DNA of 64,000 nt, from NCBI GenBank assembly GCA_025361145.1, contig JANYAV010000014.1:1-64000 (forward strand), in the 5' to 3' direction. The notes below the pieces were generated by a model. That model searched no databases, was not told the origin of the DNA, and was given only the letters and a program-made list of their open reading frames with translations. The stretch comes from Dehalococcoidia bacterium (lineage in GTDB: Bacteria; Chloroflexota; Dehalococcoidia; Dehalococcoidales; UBA3254). The first letter of the stretch is position 1. Each line of letters starts with the position of its first letter. Shown here one piece after another: positions 24,816-33,367 of the stretch. Position numbers and translations under genes: made by a program.

Positions 24816-26521
24816 GAAAATTAAAACACGACGTAATCATTATAGGTTCCGGTCTGGCCGGGTTCAGAGCGGCGATTGAAGCCGCCAAAAATCCTGCGTT
24901 AAGTGTGGCGATTGTTTCCAAGGTACAGCTGATGCGTTCCCATTCAGTCTGCGCAGAAGGCGGTACTGCCGCGGTGATGCGCCCTGATTTGGGAGATAGC
25001 TACGAGCTGCATGCCTGGGACACTGTCAGAGGCGCAGATTTCCTGTGCGACCAGGATGTAGTCTGGCGCTTTGTGCAGGAAATACCCAAAGAACTGCTAA
25101 GGCTGGAGCACTGGGGAATTCCCTGGTCAAGGCAACCAGATGGACGCATGGACCAGCGCCCCTTCGGTGGACATAGCTTTGACAGAGCCACCTTCGCGGC
25201 GGACAAGACGGGCTTCTTCGAGATGCAGACACTGTATGATACTCTGCAAAAATATGATAATATCACCCGCTATGATGAGTGCTATGTTTCCTCAATTTTG
25301 ACTAAAAACGGACAATTCTGCGGTGTGGCGGTCTGGAGCCTGACCACTGGAGAATTCTTCGTAATACAGGGTAAATCCGTGGTGATCGCTACTGGTGGCG
25401 CTTGCCGTATGTATGGGTTTACCACTTACTCTTTGACTGCCACCGGTGATGGTATGGCCATGGCTTACAGGGCAGGCTTGCCCTTGAAAGACCTGGAGTT
25501 TGTGCAATTCCATCCTACCGGTTTAATTCCCTCTGGTATCTTAATGACGGAAGCCTGCCGAGGCGAGGGCGGTTATCTGCGCAACTCAAAAGGCGAAAGA
25601 TTCATGGAAAAATACGCTCCTGGCAAAATGGAACTAGCTCCGCGAGATATTGTGTCCCGTTCAGAACAAACAGAAATTGAAGCCGGCCGGGGCATTGTGG
25701 GTCCCGAGGGCATCCTGGGCATCAGCCTTGATCTGACTCACCTGGGCGCCAAGCAGATCAACGAGCGTCTGCCTTTAATCCGGGAAGTTACCATTAAACT
25801 GAATAATATTGATCCGATCAATGAGCCTATTCCGATTAAACCTGTCGCTCATTATTTTATGGGCGGCGTGCATACCGATATTGACGGAGCTACCCCCGTA
25901 GCGGGCATCTGGTGCGCCGGAGAGGCCGCCTGCGTGTCTCTGCACGGAGCGAATCGTCTCGGTTCCAACTCAACTGGGGAATGCCTGGTCTGGGGTAAAA
26001 TAACCGGTGAAAAAGCCGCTGAATTTGCGGTCAAGAACAAAACCCATCTGGAATTGCCGTCTGACGCAGCCCTGCAGGATGAAGAAAACAAGGTCTTCGG
26101 GCGCTTTAAAACTGAGGGCAAGGAAAGCTCTTACGCCATCCGCCATGAGCTTCAGAAAGCCATGGACAACTATGTGGGTGTTTTCCGGACTGAACCCGAA
26201 CTGGCGAAAGCCCTGAAAATTATCCAGGACCTTAAGCAGACTGTAGATCATTTCAAGGTAACGGACAAGGGCCGGATCTACAATACAGATCTGATGAGCG
26301 CAATTGAATCAGATAACCTGCTGGATCTATCCGAAGTAATCGTAACCGGAGCTCTGGCACGCCAGGAATCCAGAGGCGCCCATTCCCGCCGCGATTTTCC
26401 GGTGCGCGATGATGCGAACTGGTTTAAGCATTCGATGGCCTACTACACTTCCCAGGGACCCAGAATGGACTATATCCCTGTGGCAGTGAATATGTGGAAA
26501 CCTGTTGAGAGAAAATACTAA
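24812..26521 (+). CDS. sdhA: Succinate dehydrogenase/fumarate reductase flavoprotein subunit
   Basis: The 569-residue flavoprotein has the FAD-binding GSGLAGFRAA near residue 13 and SHSVCAEGG with His44 as the expected covalent FAD attachment. FVQFHPTGL, EACRGEGGYLRN and the HGANRLGSNS region contain catalytic and substrate-binding groups. The ATGA overlap with fumarase alpha indicates tight coupling. Direction (succinate oxidation or fumarate reduction) cannot be decided by sequence; the adjacent succinyl-CoA ligase and malic enzyme allow both. Confidence 0.94.
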   Translation: MRKLKHDVIIIGSGLAGFRAAIEAAKNPALSVAIVSKVQLMRSHSVCAEGGTAAVMRPDLGDSYELHAWDTVRGADFLCDQDVVWRFVQEIPKELLRLEHWGIPWSRQPDGRMDQRPFGGHSFDRATFAADKTGFFEMQTLYDTLQKYDNITRYDECYVSSILTKNGQFCGVAVWSLTTGEFFVIQGKSVVIATGGACRMYGFTTYSLTATGDGMAMAYRAGLPLKDLEFVQFHPTGLIPSGILMTEACRGEGGYLRNSKGERFMEKYAPGKMELAPRDIVSRSEQTEIEAGRGIVGPEGILGISLDLTHLGAKQINERLPLIREVTIKLNNIDPINEPIPIKPVAHYFMGGVHTDIDGATPVAGIWCAGEAACVSLHGANRLGSNSTGECLVWGKITGEKAAEFAVKNKTHLELPSDAALQDEENKVFGRFKTEGKESSYAIRHELQKAMDNYVGVFRTEPELAKALKIIQDLKQTVDHFKVTDKGRIYNTDLMSAIESDNLLDLSEVIVTGALARQESRGAHSRRDFPVRDDANWFKHSMAYYTSQGPRMDYIPVAVNMWKPVERKY

Positions 26522-26580
26522 TAAACAGTTTCGAGTTTTGAGTTACTAGTATCGTAAATCGATAATAAAAGGAGGCGTTT

Positions 26581-27030
26581 ATGCAGACCGAGGTTAAACC
26601 TCGCCCTAACCAACTCGGCATCGTCGGCTGGTTCTGGGGAGGTAATTATAAAATAGAACGCTACCTCTACATTCTTCATAGAGTAACAGGGGTGGGGCTG
26701 ATCTTATTTGCCATGTTTCACCTTTTTGAAACTACGGTAATGAGGAACCAGGGAGAATCGGTCTGGGAAATGACCATGAGGTTCCTGGCAAACCCGATTT
26801 TTGAAATTGGCCTGATCCTGGTGGGTTTCGCTTTTGTCATTCATATGCTGAATGGAGCCCGCCTGATAATACAGGAATTAGGTTATCTATTGGGCAGACC
26901 AAAACGCCCGGTCTATCCTTACTCTGATGCCATCCGCCGGAAACGGGGTATTACCATGATTTTCATGGCGGTGATCATCGTGTTGATGGTGGTCTTTGTG
27001 CTTAATCGATTCATAGGAGGTGCAGTGTAA
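26581..27030 (+). CDS. sdhC: Succinate dehydrogenase membrane anchor, cytochrome b subunit
   Basis: The 149-residue membrane protein has three main transmembrane segments. LHRVTGVGLILFAMFHLFET holds the HRxTG-type motif and histidines suitable for haem b ligation, and a third candidate His lies in FVIHMLNGARL. It follows sdhA after 60 bases with an ideal AGGAGG ribosome site. Its stop overlaps the start of sdhD (TAATG). It anchors SdhAB and transfers electrons to or from quinone. Confidence 0.88.
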   Translation: MQTEVKPRPNQLGIVGWFWGGNYKIERYLYILHRVTGVGLILFAMFHLFETTVMRNQGESVWEMTMRFLANPIFEIGLILVGFAFVIHMLNGARLIIQELGYLLGRPKRPVYPYSDAIRRKRGITMIFMAVIIVLMVVFVLNRFIGGAV

Positions 27031-27383
27031 TGTTAAAAACACGCATGCAGCTACTTTTCTATTTGTCCGCGATAGGCCTGGCGGTTTTTCTGGGAATACA
27101 CATGGCCGTACAACACCTGAATAACGTACTGGCAACCGGTGATACCGCTCCGACGTCCTGGTTATCCATGATTGGCAGGGCAACCCAGAATGGCTGGGTG
27201 GTAATTTACATATTAATGCTGGTTTTCGGCCTTTATCACGGGCTTTATGGTTTGAGAGGAATAATCATTGAAATGACCAAAAGCGATAAGGCCATCAACC
27301 TGGTCAACCGGATATTTATTGTGGGTGGAATAATTATATTCGCCTGGGCGGCTTATATACCGATCGCCCTGGCAACCAGATAG
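27030..27383 (+). CDS. sdhD: Succinate dehydrogenase second membrane anchor
   Basis: The 117-residue protein has three transmembrane helices (about 9-30, 50-75 and 92-112). His near residue 25 (GIHMAVQHL) and YHGLYGLRGIIIEM near 70 are candidate haem or quinone contacts. Sequence similarity to classical SdhD is weak, so the call rests on location between sdhC and sdhB and on topology. It overlaps sdhC by one base and is eight bases before sdhB. Confidence 0.82.
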   Translation: MLKTRMQLLFYLSAIGLAVFLGIHMAVQHLNNVLATGDTAPTSWLSMIGRATQNGWVVIYILMLVFGLYHGLYGLRGIIIEMTKSDKAINLVNRIFIVGGIIIFAWAAYIPIALATR

Positions 27384-27391
27384 GAGGTAAC

Positions 27392-28210
27392 ATGCCGGAT
27401 AAAGAGACCTCAGTAACGTTTAAAGTTCAAAGATTTGATCCTGAAAAGGATAAACAGCCAAGGATGCAGGAGTTTATTGTACCGACCAGACGGGGTATGA
27501 CGATACTCGACGCCTTACTTTATATTAAGGAAAACCTGGACGGCACGCTGGCCTTTAGGACTTCCTGCCGTATGGGTATCTGCGGTTCCTGTGGAATGTA
27601 TATCAATAACTATCCGAGACTGGCCTGTCACACTCAGATAGCTGAGTTGGAGAGCGCAGTAGTCACGGTCAAACCTTTGCCGAACTCTCCCATCATCAAA
27701 GACCTGGCGGTGGATCTTCAGCCCATGTTCGACAAGCATAAATCGATCAAACCTTATATCGTCCAGGAAAACAAAACGGAAGAAAGCAATTTAACCCATG
27801 AATACGTGCAGAAACCCGAGGAAGTAGAAGAGTACGAACAATTCTCTTATTGCATCAAATGCGGTATTTGCGTAGCGGCTTGCCCAACCTCCGCTTCTGA
27901 CGCTAAATTTTTAGGACCACAAGCGCTGGGACAGGCTTATCGCTATTGCGCTGACAGCAGAGATGCAGGTTCAGCCGAGAGATTAACAATAACTGAATCA
28001 AATCACGGCGCCTGGCGCTGCCATTTAGCCGGAGCATGTTCGGAAGCCTGCCCCAAGGGTGTAGACCCGGGGCTAGCTATCCAGTTACTTAAGAACAAGA
28101 TGGCTAAACAAGCCTTAGCGGGCCCCCAGAAAAATAAAAAGGTGGCGATCTATCCGGAACCTAAAGAAATCAAGCCCAGGGTAGCAGTGCCACCATTCAC
28201 GGCAAAATAA
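27392..28210 (+). CDS. sdhB: Succinate dehydrogenase/fumarate reductase iron-sulfur subunit
   Basis: The 272-residue protein carries a plant-type [2Fe-2S] site (SCRMGICGSCGM and LACHTQ, near 55-80). Two clusters follow with YCIKCGICVAACP and CHLAGACSEACPKG, the standard [4Fe-4S] and [3Fe-4S] ligands. It transfers electrons between flavin and quinone. The C-terminal 30 residues are a Lys/Pro-rich tail beyond the usual end. Start behind AGGAGG. The gene order A-C-D-B is complete. Confidence 0.94.
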   Translation: MPDKETSVTFKVQRFDPEKDKQPRMQEFIVPTRRGMTILDALLYIKENLDGTLAFRTSCRMGICGSCGMYINNYPRLACHTQIAELESAVVTVKPLPNSPIIKDLAVDLQPMFDKHKSIKPYIVQENKTEESNLTHEYVQKPEEVEEYEQFSYCIKCGICVAACPTSASDAKFLGPQALGQAYRYCADSRDAGSAERLTITESNHGAWRCHLAGACSEACPKGVDPGLAIQLLKNKMAKQALAGPQKNKKVAIYPEPKEIKPRVAVPPFTAK

Positions 28211-28310
28211 ATAACCAAATCACAAATAAGAGACTAAAAAACAAATACCAAATAAAATATTAGAGTTAAAGTAGTTTACATAAACAATAGTAATTCCTGA
28301 GGAGGCCTCA

Positions 28311-28868
28311 ATGATAAAAAATGTTTCTTTGCCGTTAACTGACGAGATTATTAAAGACTTACATGCCGGGGATAATGTGCTATTAACCGGCGTCTTATAT
28401 GTGGGACGAGACGCGGCGCATAAAAGATTGGTAGAAGCTTTAGACAAGGGCCAGGCTTTACCTTTCGATGTTAAAGGCCAGACAATTTATTACATGGGGC
28501 CTTCGCCGGCAAAACCAGGGCAGGTCATCGGTGCAGCCGGACCCACAACCAGCGGACGGATGGATAGCTATGCTCCCCGCCTGATGCAGGAAGGACTCAA
28601 AGGCATGATTGGCAAAGGCAACCGTGCTAAACCCGTTAAAGAAGCCATGGTTAAATACAAAGCAGTCTATTTTGCCGCCATTGGCGGAGCCGGGGCACTG
28701 ATAGCTAAAAGCATCAAGAAATCAGAAATTGTAGCTTACGAAGAACTGGGTGCTGAAGCAGTTCGCAGACTAGAAGTAGATAATTTCCCGGTGACGGTGA
28801 TCAACGATATTTACGGTAAAGACCTCTACGAAGAAGGAAAATGCAAATATCGAGTTGCCGTTAAATAA
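28311..28868 (+). CDS. Class I fumarate hydratase, beta subunit
   Basis: This 185-residue C-terminal fumarase subunit has the typical ending region with YYMGPSPAKPGQVIGAAGPTTSGRMD and the IGKGNRAKPV segment, then GGAGALIAKSI and the catalytic-site neighbour FPVTVINDIYGKDLYEE. It completes the enzyme begun by the alpha subunit at 23970. A 100-base AT-rich gap with 'aaataccaaata' words precedes it, with a clear GAGGAGG site. It is the last gene of the operon; a terminator follows. Confidence 0.92.
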   Translation: MIKNVSLPLTDEIIKDLHAGDNVLLTGVLYVGRDAAHKRLVEALDKGQALPFDVKGQTIYYMGPSPAKPGQVIGAAGPTTSGRMDSYAPRLMQEGLKGMIGKGNRAKPVKEAMVKYKAVYFAAIGGAGALIAKSIKKSEIVAYEELGAEAVRRLEVDNFPVTVINDIYGKDLYEEGKCKYRVAVK

Positions 28869-28899
28869 TACCAGGCCAATTTAGAATTTGAAAGCATAT

Positions 28900-28927
28900 A
28901 AGCCCAATCATAAATGATTGGGCTTAT
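28900..28927 (+). terminator. Intrinsic terminator of the C4-acid operon
   Basis: An 11-base perfect stem AAGCCCAATCA / TGATTGGGCTT with loop TAAA; the T-tract is short, so efficiency is uncertain. Confidence 0.6.
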
Positions 28928-28952
28928 TCCTAATAAAATTCCTGCATAAATT

Positions 28953-28981
28953 TTGAATTATTCTTTTTACGACTATATACT
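28953..28981 (+). promoter_or_regulatory. Promoter of nadB, leaderless arrangement
   Basis: TTGAAT (28953-28958) and TATACT (28976-28981), 17-base spacer. The ATG at 28994 is 12 bases after the -10 box with no ribosome site between. Confidence 0.55.
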
Positions 28982-28993
28982 TGAGTGAATACG

Positions 28994-30541
28994 ATGAACA
29001 ACTATTCTTACGTAATTTTAGGCAGCGGTATCGCCGGTTTATATACGGCCTTGCTGGCCTGCGAGCATGGTAAAGTTCTGATCATAACTAAAGGCAGCAT
29101 CGATGATTGTAACACCAAGTACGCGCAGGGCGGGATAGCCGCACCGATCGGCTCCAATGACTCCGCGGATCTGCATTATAAAGACACGCTTAAAGCTGGC
29201 GATGGACTGGTAGACCAGGAATCAGCGCATATTTTAGCAGAGGAAGCCCCCGACCGTATTTCAGATCTGGTAAGTTTCGGGGTACCTTTTGATACCGTCA
29301 ATGGAGCGATAGCCTTAACGATGGAAGCCGCTCACAGCGTGCCCAGAGTGCTGCACGCGGGGGGGGATGCCACAGGGGCGCACATCGAGGCTACACTGAG
29401 CAGTCGAGTAAGAGAACGTAAACAGGATATCAAAGTACTGGAAAATTGTCTGGTAACAGATATCCTGACAGAAAACGGTAAGATTGCTGGCGTACGCGCC
29501 CTGGATCTGCGGACTGGATCAACTTTGGAATTTACCTGCCGATGCATGATTTTAGCTACCGGCGGAGCAGGAAACTTATTTAAATACACTACTAACCCCG
29601 CGGTAGCCACCGGTGACGGCGTGGCATTGGCTTATACGGCCGGCGCGGAATTGACCGATATGGAGTTTTATCAATTTCATCCCACAGCTTTGCGTATGCC
29701 TGGGGTAGCGCCATTTTTAATTTCGGAAGCGGTGAGAGGGGAGGGCGGGATTCTGCGCAATGTAGAGGGTTATGCCTTTATGAAGGACTATACTCCGGAC
29801 GCCGAACTAGGCCCCCGGGATGTGGTAGCGCGAAGTATGCTTTTTGAAATGCAGAAGACGGGTTCCGACCGGGTATTTCTGGATGTACGGCACCTTTCTC
29901 CCAATCTAGTGACGACCCGTTTCCCCAATATCTATAAATATTGTTACGATCAGGGACTGGATATCACTAAGGGACTGATTCCGGTAGCTCCGGCAGCACA
30001 TTATATGGTAGGCGGCGTCAAAACCAATACCTGGGGCGAGACCAATATTGTCGGATTATTCGCCGGAGGCGAGGTAGCTTGCACGGGTGTACACGGAGCC
30101 AATCGGTTGGCTTCTAACTCCATGCTGGAAGTATTAGTGTTCAGTAAACGCACTATCGAAAAAAGCCTGCAAAGCAGAATTAAAAGCGAGCCGGTGAGCA
30201 GCAGTACTGCCGTGCGGACTACATTATCAAAGAGAAAAACAATGGGTTCGGTGACAACCGTCAGTTTAAGAGCCTTACAGGACTTGATGTGGAATAAAGC
30301 GGGAATAATAAGGAACAAAGAAGGCCTGGAACTGGCGAGAGAGACCCTGGCCGGTTGGCAAAAATGCCTACCTGAATCTACTGACCGTTCCACCTACGAA
30401 TTAAGTAATCTGGTAACTACCGGCCGGCTGTTAGTTGAAGCCGCATTGATAAGAGAAGAAAGCCGCGGAGCTCATTTCCGCTCGGATTTTCCGCTGCACT
30501 CGACAAATTGGGAAAAACACATCATCTTTACTCGCGGTTAA
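28994..30541 (+). CDS. nadB: L-aspartate oxidase
   Basis: NadB oxidises L-aspartate to iminoaspartate for NAD synthesis and can use fumarate or oxygen as acceptor. The 515-residue flavoprotein is an SdhA-type fold: FAD motif GSGIAGLYTAL, then TKYAQGGIAAPIG (no covalent-FAD His, as expected for NadB), MEFYQFHPTAL, SEAVRGEGGILRN and HGANRLASNS. The C-terminal helical domain is present. I chose ATG 28994 rather than a GTG three codons earlier because the promoter places the likely transcript start in between. No nadA is seen nearby. Confidence 0.92.
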   Translation: MNNYSYVILGSGIAGLYTALLACEHGKVLIITKGSIDDCNTKYAQGGIAAPIGSNDSADLHYKDTLKAGDGLVDQESAHILAEEAPDRISDLVSFGVPFDTVNGAIALTMEAAHSVPRVLHAGGDATGAHIEATLSSRVRERKQDIKVLENCLVTDILTENGKIAGVRALDLRTGSTLEFTCRCMILATGGAGNLFKYTTNPAVATGDGVALAYTAGAELTDMEFYQFHPTALRMPGVAPFLISEAVRGEGGILRNVEGYAFMKDYTPDAELGPRDVVARSMLFEMQKTGSDRVFLDVRHLSPNLVTTRFPNIYKYCYDQGLDITKGLIPVAPAAHYMVGGVKTNTWGETNIVGLFAGGEVACTGVHGANRLASNSMLEVLVFSKRTIEKSLQSRIKSEPVSSSTAVRTTLSKRKTMGSVTTVSLRALQDLMWNKAGIIRNKEGLELARETLAGWQKCLPESTDRSTYELSNLVTTGRLLVEAALIREESRGAHFRSDFPLHSTNWEKHIIFTRG

Positions 30542-30646
30542 ATATACATGATAGCCTCTTTTTTATATCTTCGTGGAGTGATATTATAGATGCTAAGTAA
30601 GCAAACCTCAGGCGCAAGTCGATAAAAGGATGGTTCTTTCTGTTTA

Positions 30647-31543
30647 ATGAAAATTGAGAAAGGAAAGCAATTTGCAGAGTTAGCGATAGATTATATAAAT
30701 AAAATCGTGGCTATCGCTCTGGCGGAAGATATCGGCAAAGGCGACATAACCAGCGAGATATTAATTCCGGTGGATCTGCAAGGCCGCGCTTATATGCTGG
30801 TTAAACAAAGCGGCGTCATAGCTGGCATTCCCGTAGTAGAGAGGGTTTTCCATCAAGTGGATCCCACTCTTAAAGTGGTAATTCAAATCCAGGATGGGAC
30901 AGCCGTCAAAAATGGCGATGTGCCCATGACTGTGAGCGGAAATGTGCGCAGCATACTGAAAGCGGAAAGAGTGGCCTTAAATTTTTTTCAGCGATTAAGC
31001 GGGATTGCCTCTACAACCGCTGAATATGTCGAAAAAGTGCAGGACTTATCGGTAGACATTGCAGATACCCGCAAGACCACCCCGGTACTGCGCGAGCTAG
31101 AAAAATACGCAGTGCGCATGGGGGGAGGCAAGAATCACCGCATGGGACTGGATGATGCCATTCTGATTAAAGATAACCACATCGCCGCCCTGCGCGCTCT
31201 AGGCATAAATTATCAAGAGATAGTGAGCAAGGCCAAAGGCAAAGCTGCCCCGGGAATGATGGTAGAAGCAGAAGCCACCACGATTCAAGAAGTGATGGAC
31301 GCGGTGGAGGCAGGGGCAGATATAGTGATGCTGGACAATATGTCTGTGACGGAAATGACCCGAGCAGTAGAGCTGATTGACGCCCGCGCTGAAGTGGAAG
31401 CTTCAGGTGGGATTAACCTGAAAAACGTGCGCGCTGTTGCCGAGACCGGAATAGATTTTATCTCTATTGGCGCTTTAACTCATTCTTTTAAAGCGATGGA
31501 CATCAGCCTCGAACTAGAGCCCCAGACATTTAAGCTACTTTAG
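30647..31543 (+). CDS. nadC: Nicotinate-nucleotide pyrophosphorylase (carboxylating)
   Basis: NadC makes nicotinate mononucleotide from quinolinate and PRPP. The 298-residue protein has the N-terminal open-faced sandwich (EDIGKGDITSE) and the alpha/beta barrel. Catalytic and binding residues are visible: RLSGIAS, DTRKTTPVLRELEKYAVRMGGGKNHRMGLDDAILIKDNH, and VEAE, MLDNM, EASGGI. It follows nadB by 105 bases that include AAGGATGG before the ATG. A weak inverted repeat TGATAGGGT / ACCCTATCA at 31560-31599 may end the transcript. Confidence 0.94.
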   Translation: MKIEKGKQFAELAIDYINKIVAIALAEDIGKGDITSEILIPVDLQGRAYMLVKQSGVIAGIPVVERVFHQVDPTLKVVIQIQDGTAVKNGDVPMTVSGNVRSILKAERVALNFFQRLSGIASTTAEYVEKVQDLSVDIADTRKTTPVLRELEKYAVRMGGGKNHRMGLDDAILIKDNHIAALRALGINYQEIVSKAKGKAAPGMMVEAEATTIQEVMDAVEAGADIVMLDNMSVTEMTRAVELIDARAEVEASGGINLKNVRAVAETGIDFISIGALTHSFKAMDISLELEPQTFKLL

Positions 31544-31621
31544 ACTGTTTTCAAAATAATGATAGGGTCTCTTCTAAATTGTGCAAAGAAACCCTATCAA
31601 TGAATACCGAGCATGATTTTA

Positions 31622-32008
31622 CTACTTAGAAGAAGTATTTACTTCGGAAACTCCCCTGGTTTTATTTTCAGCGATTAAAACGATGATCCCCCAAATGAGA
31701 GTCAGCGCCAGAGAAACGGCTATCCCTTCTGTAGCTATCTCATAAATAAAGGGAGCGACATTGACAGGGCTGCTCAAGGCAGTAAAAAAGGGTGGTTGAA
31801 GAGTCATTTCACCATGCCAGATATGCTCAAGCACCAGAAGAGCCGCACCGCTCCACAACATTTTGTTTAGCCAACCAAGCTTACGGCTCCAGGTAATTCC
31901 TGTTATTTCAATATGTTCTACCCCGGATTTCTGCTCTTTATTTTTAACAACTTTTTGAACTATGGTGGTCACAATTGCCTGACTCATGGGCACTAGAAAA
32001 CATCCCAT
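31622..32008 (-). CDS. Hypothetical membrane protein
   Basis: The 128-residue product has two clear transmembrane segments (about 48-68 and 88-112) and basic termini. No family is recognised. It lies between nadC (convergent) and fur (same strand, 48 bases upstream), so it may share the fur transcript. The segment SGVEHIEITGITWSRKLGWLNKMLWSGAALL resembles small membrane proteins of unknown function. GAGGAGGC precedes its ATG, a good ribosome site. Confidence 0.65.
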   Translation of the reverse strand: MGCFLVPMSQAIVTTIVQKVVKNKEQKSGVEHIEITGITWSRKLGWLNKMLWSGAALLVLEHIWHGEMTLQPPFFTALSSPVNVAPFIYEIATEGIAVSLALTLIWGIIVLIAENKTRGVSEVNTSSK

Positions 32009-32056
32009 AATACATGCCTCCTCTTTTAATAGTTATAGCAATGAGTATAAAACAAA

Positions 32057-32506
32057 TTAACTAATACACTTCGAGCAATGACCGAAAATGGCCAGATGTT
32101 CAATATCTGCCATGAATCCGTATTGATTTTTCAATTTTGATTTAAGTTCAATGAAAACTGATTCTTCCAGATCGATAATTGCTTGACATTCATGACAGAC
32201 CAGATGATGGTGATGTCCCTTAGAAGTGGGATGGTAGCTGACCCGTCCGTTACCCAGATCAGTCTCGGTCACCAACCCCTTGGCTTTAAGCAGGTCTAAA
32301 GTGCGATAGACGGTGGAGATATTAACATGGGGATATCTGGTTACAACCGAAGAGTAAATTTCCTCGGCGCTGATATGATTGTGGCTATTTTCGATGGCGT
32401 CTACGATCATAGCACGCTGCGGCGTCATACGATAGCCGGCTTGGGCCAGCTGCGTTAGAAGGCCGTTGTGGTCATGGGGATGAGTATGACCTGCATGATC
32501 TTGCAC
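32057..32506 (-). CDS. Fur-family metal-responsive repressor
   Basis: The 149-residue protein has a winged helix (GYRMTPQRAMIVDAI, SAEEIYSSVVTRYPHVNISTVYRTLDLLKAKGLV) and a dimerisation domain. The metal site is GHHHHLVCHECQAI, and the structural zinc site includes CHEC and the C-terminal CSKC. The His-rich N-terminus (HAGHTHPHDH) may bind extra metal. It could be Fur, Zur or PerR; sequence alone does not decide. The GTG start follows CGGAG by seven bases. A palindromic operator overlaps its -35 box, indicating autoregulation. Confidence 0.88.
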   Translation of the reverse strand: MQDHAGHTHPHDHNGLLTQLAQAGYRMTPQRAMIVDAIENSHNHISAEEIYSSVVTRYPHVNISTVYRTLDLLKAKGLVTETDLGNGRVSYHPTSKGHHHHLVCHECQAIIDLEESVFIELKSKLKNQYGFMADIEHLAIFGHCSKCIS

Positions 32507-32545
32507 AACGTATCTCCGAGGAAATGGATAGATTACGCTAAAATA

Positions 32546-32582
32546 TTAATATGTTTTCAGAATTATTGCAACAAGTTGCAAT
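32546..32582 (-). promoter_or_regulatory. fur promoter with overlapping Fur/Zur-type operator
   Basis: On the minus strand TTGTTG (32574-32569) and TATTAA (32551-32546) are 17 bases apart. A perfect 8-2-8 inverted repeat ATTGCAAC-AA-GTTGCAAT (32565-32582) covers the -35 box. A further TTGCAA half-site is at 32592-32597. TTGCNNNNNGCAA-like palindromes are typical for Zur/Nur/PerR-type Fur proteins. Confidence 0.6.
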
Positions 32583-32694
32583 TAATAACAATTGCAAGAC
32601 AAAACTCAAGTTTAAAAATAAGATAAAGCTCTAATTTAGACCTGCGAGGCCCGATCGTGCAGACGAAAAGGGTAGAGAAAAGAATGAAGGGTGG

Positions 32695-33159
32695 TTAAGG
32701 CGCCAGAGGAGCGAACTTATCGCGGCTGTCCAGCATAAGGGTAACAGGACCGTCATTATGGATTTCAACCAGCATATGGGTTTGGAAACGTCCAGTCTCA
32801 ACTCTCAGACCACTACGGCGGCATTCCTCGACAAAGAGATTAAATAATATTTCAGCCTGATCTGGAGGAGCGGCGTTGGTAAAACTGGGACGGCGGCCTT
32901 TTCTGGAATCAGCCAATAAGGTGAATTGGGAGACAGCCAGTATTGAGCCCCGGATGTCCTGAAGGGATAGGTTGAATTTACAATCTGAATCTGAAAATAT
33001 GCGTAGTCCAATAGTTTTTTTAGCCAGGTAGGAGGCGTCTTTAGCGCTATCTTCTGAGGCTACTCCAACCAGCACAAGCAGACCAGAGCCGATTTCACCG
33101 ACTGTTGCTCCATCAACTGTGACTGAGGCTTGGGAAACCCTTTGAAGCAGCACTTTCAA
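32695..33159 (-). CDS. dtd: D-aminoacyl-tRNA deacylase
   Basis: Dtd hydrolyses D-aminoacyl-tRNAs (and Gly-tRNA-Ala). The product has the diagnostic N-terminal strand [16 protein letters not shown], the [17 protein letters not shown] motif, and the Gly-cisPro motif region ([11 protein letters not shown]). The usual protein starts at this VLLQRVS strand, so I chose TTG at 33159 (154 residues) rather than an upstream ATG that adds 19 residues without homology. AGGAG lies nine bases upstream. Confidence 0.9.
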   Translation of the reverse strand: MKVLLQRVSQASVTVDGATVGEIGSGLLVLVGVASEDSAKDASYLAKKTIGLRIFSDSDCKFNLSLQDIRGSILAVSQFTLLADSRKGRRPSFTNAAPPDQAEILFNLFVEECRRSGLRVETGRFQTHMLVEIHNDGPVTLMLDSRDKFAPLAP

Positions 33160-33367
33160 ATACCTTGACTCCTGTAGGTAAATCTTTCGAGCATATTTTA
33201 GCACAGGTATTACCAATAAACCATGCGGGTTTAAGTAGCTTAAATTAGAATATATAGGTAGAATCTCGTATGATAAAAGAGAATAGGTAATTCCTCAAAA
33301 CAAAAGGATAGTTATAAAATCTTAGGAAATGTCCCATTTCCTTTCAAATTAGGATAGTTAAGATAGA

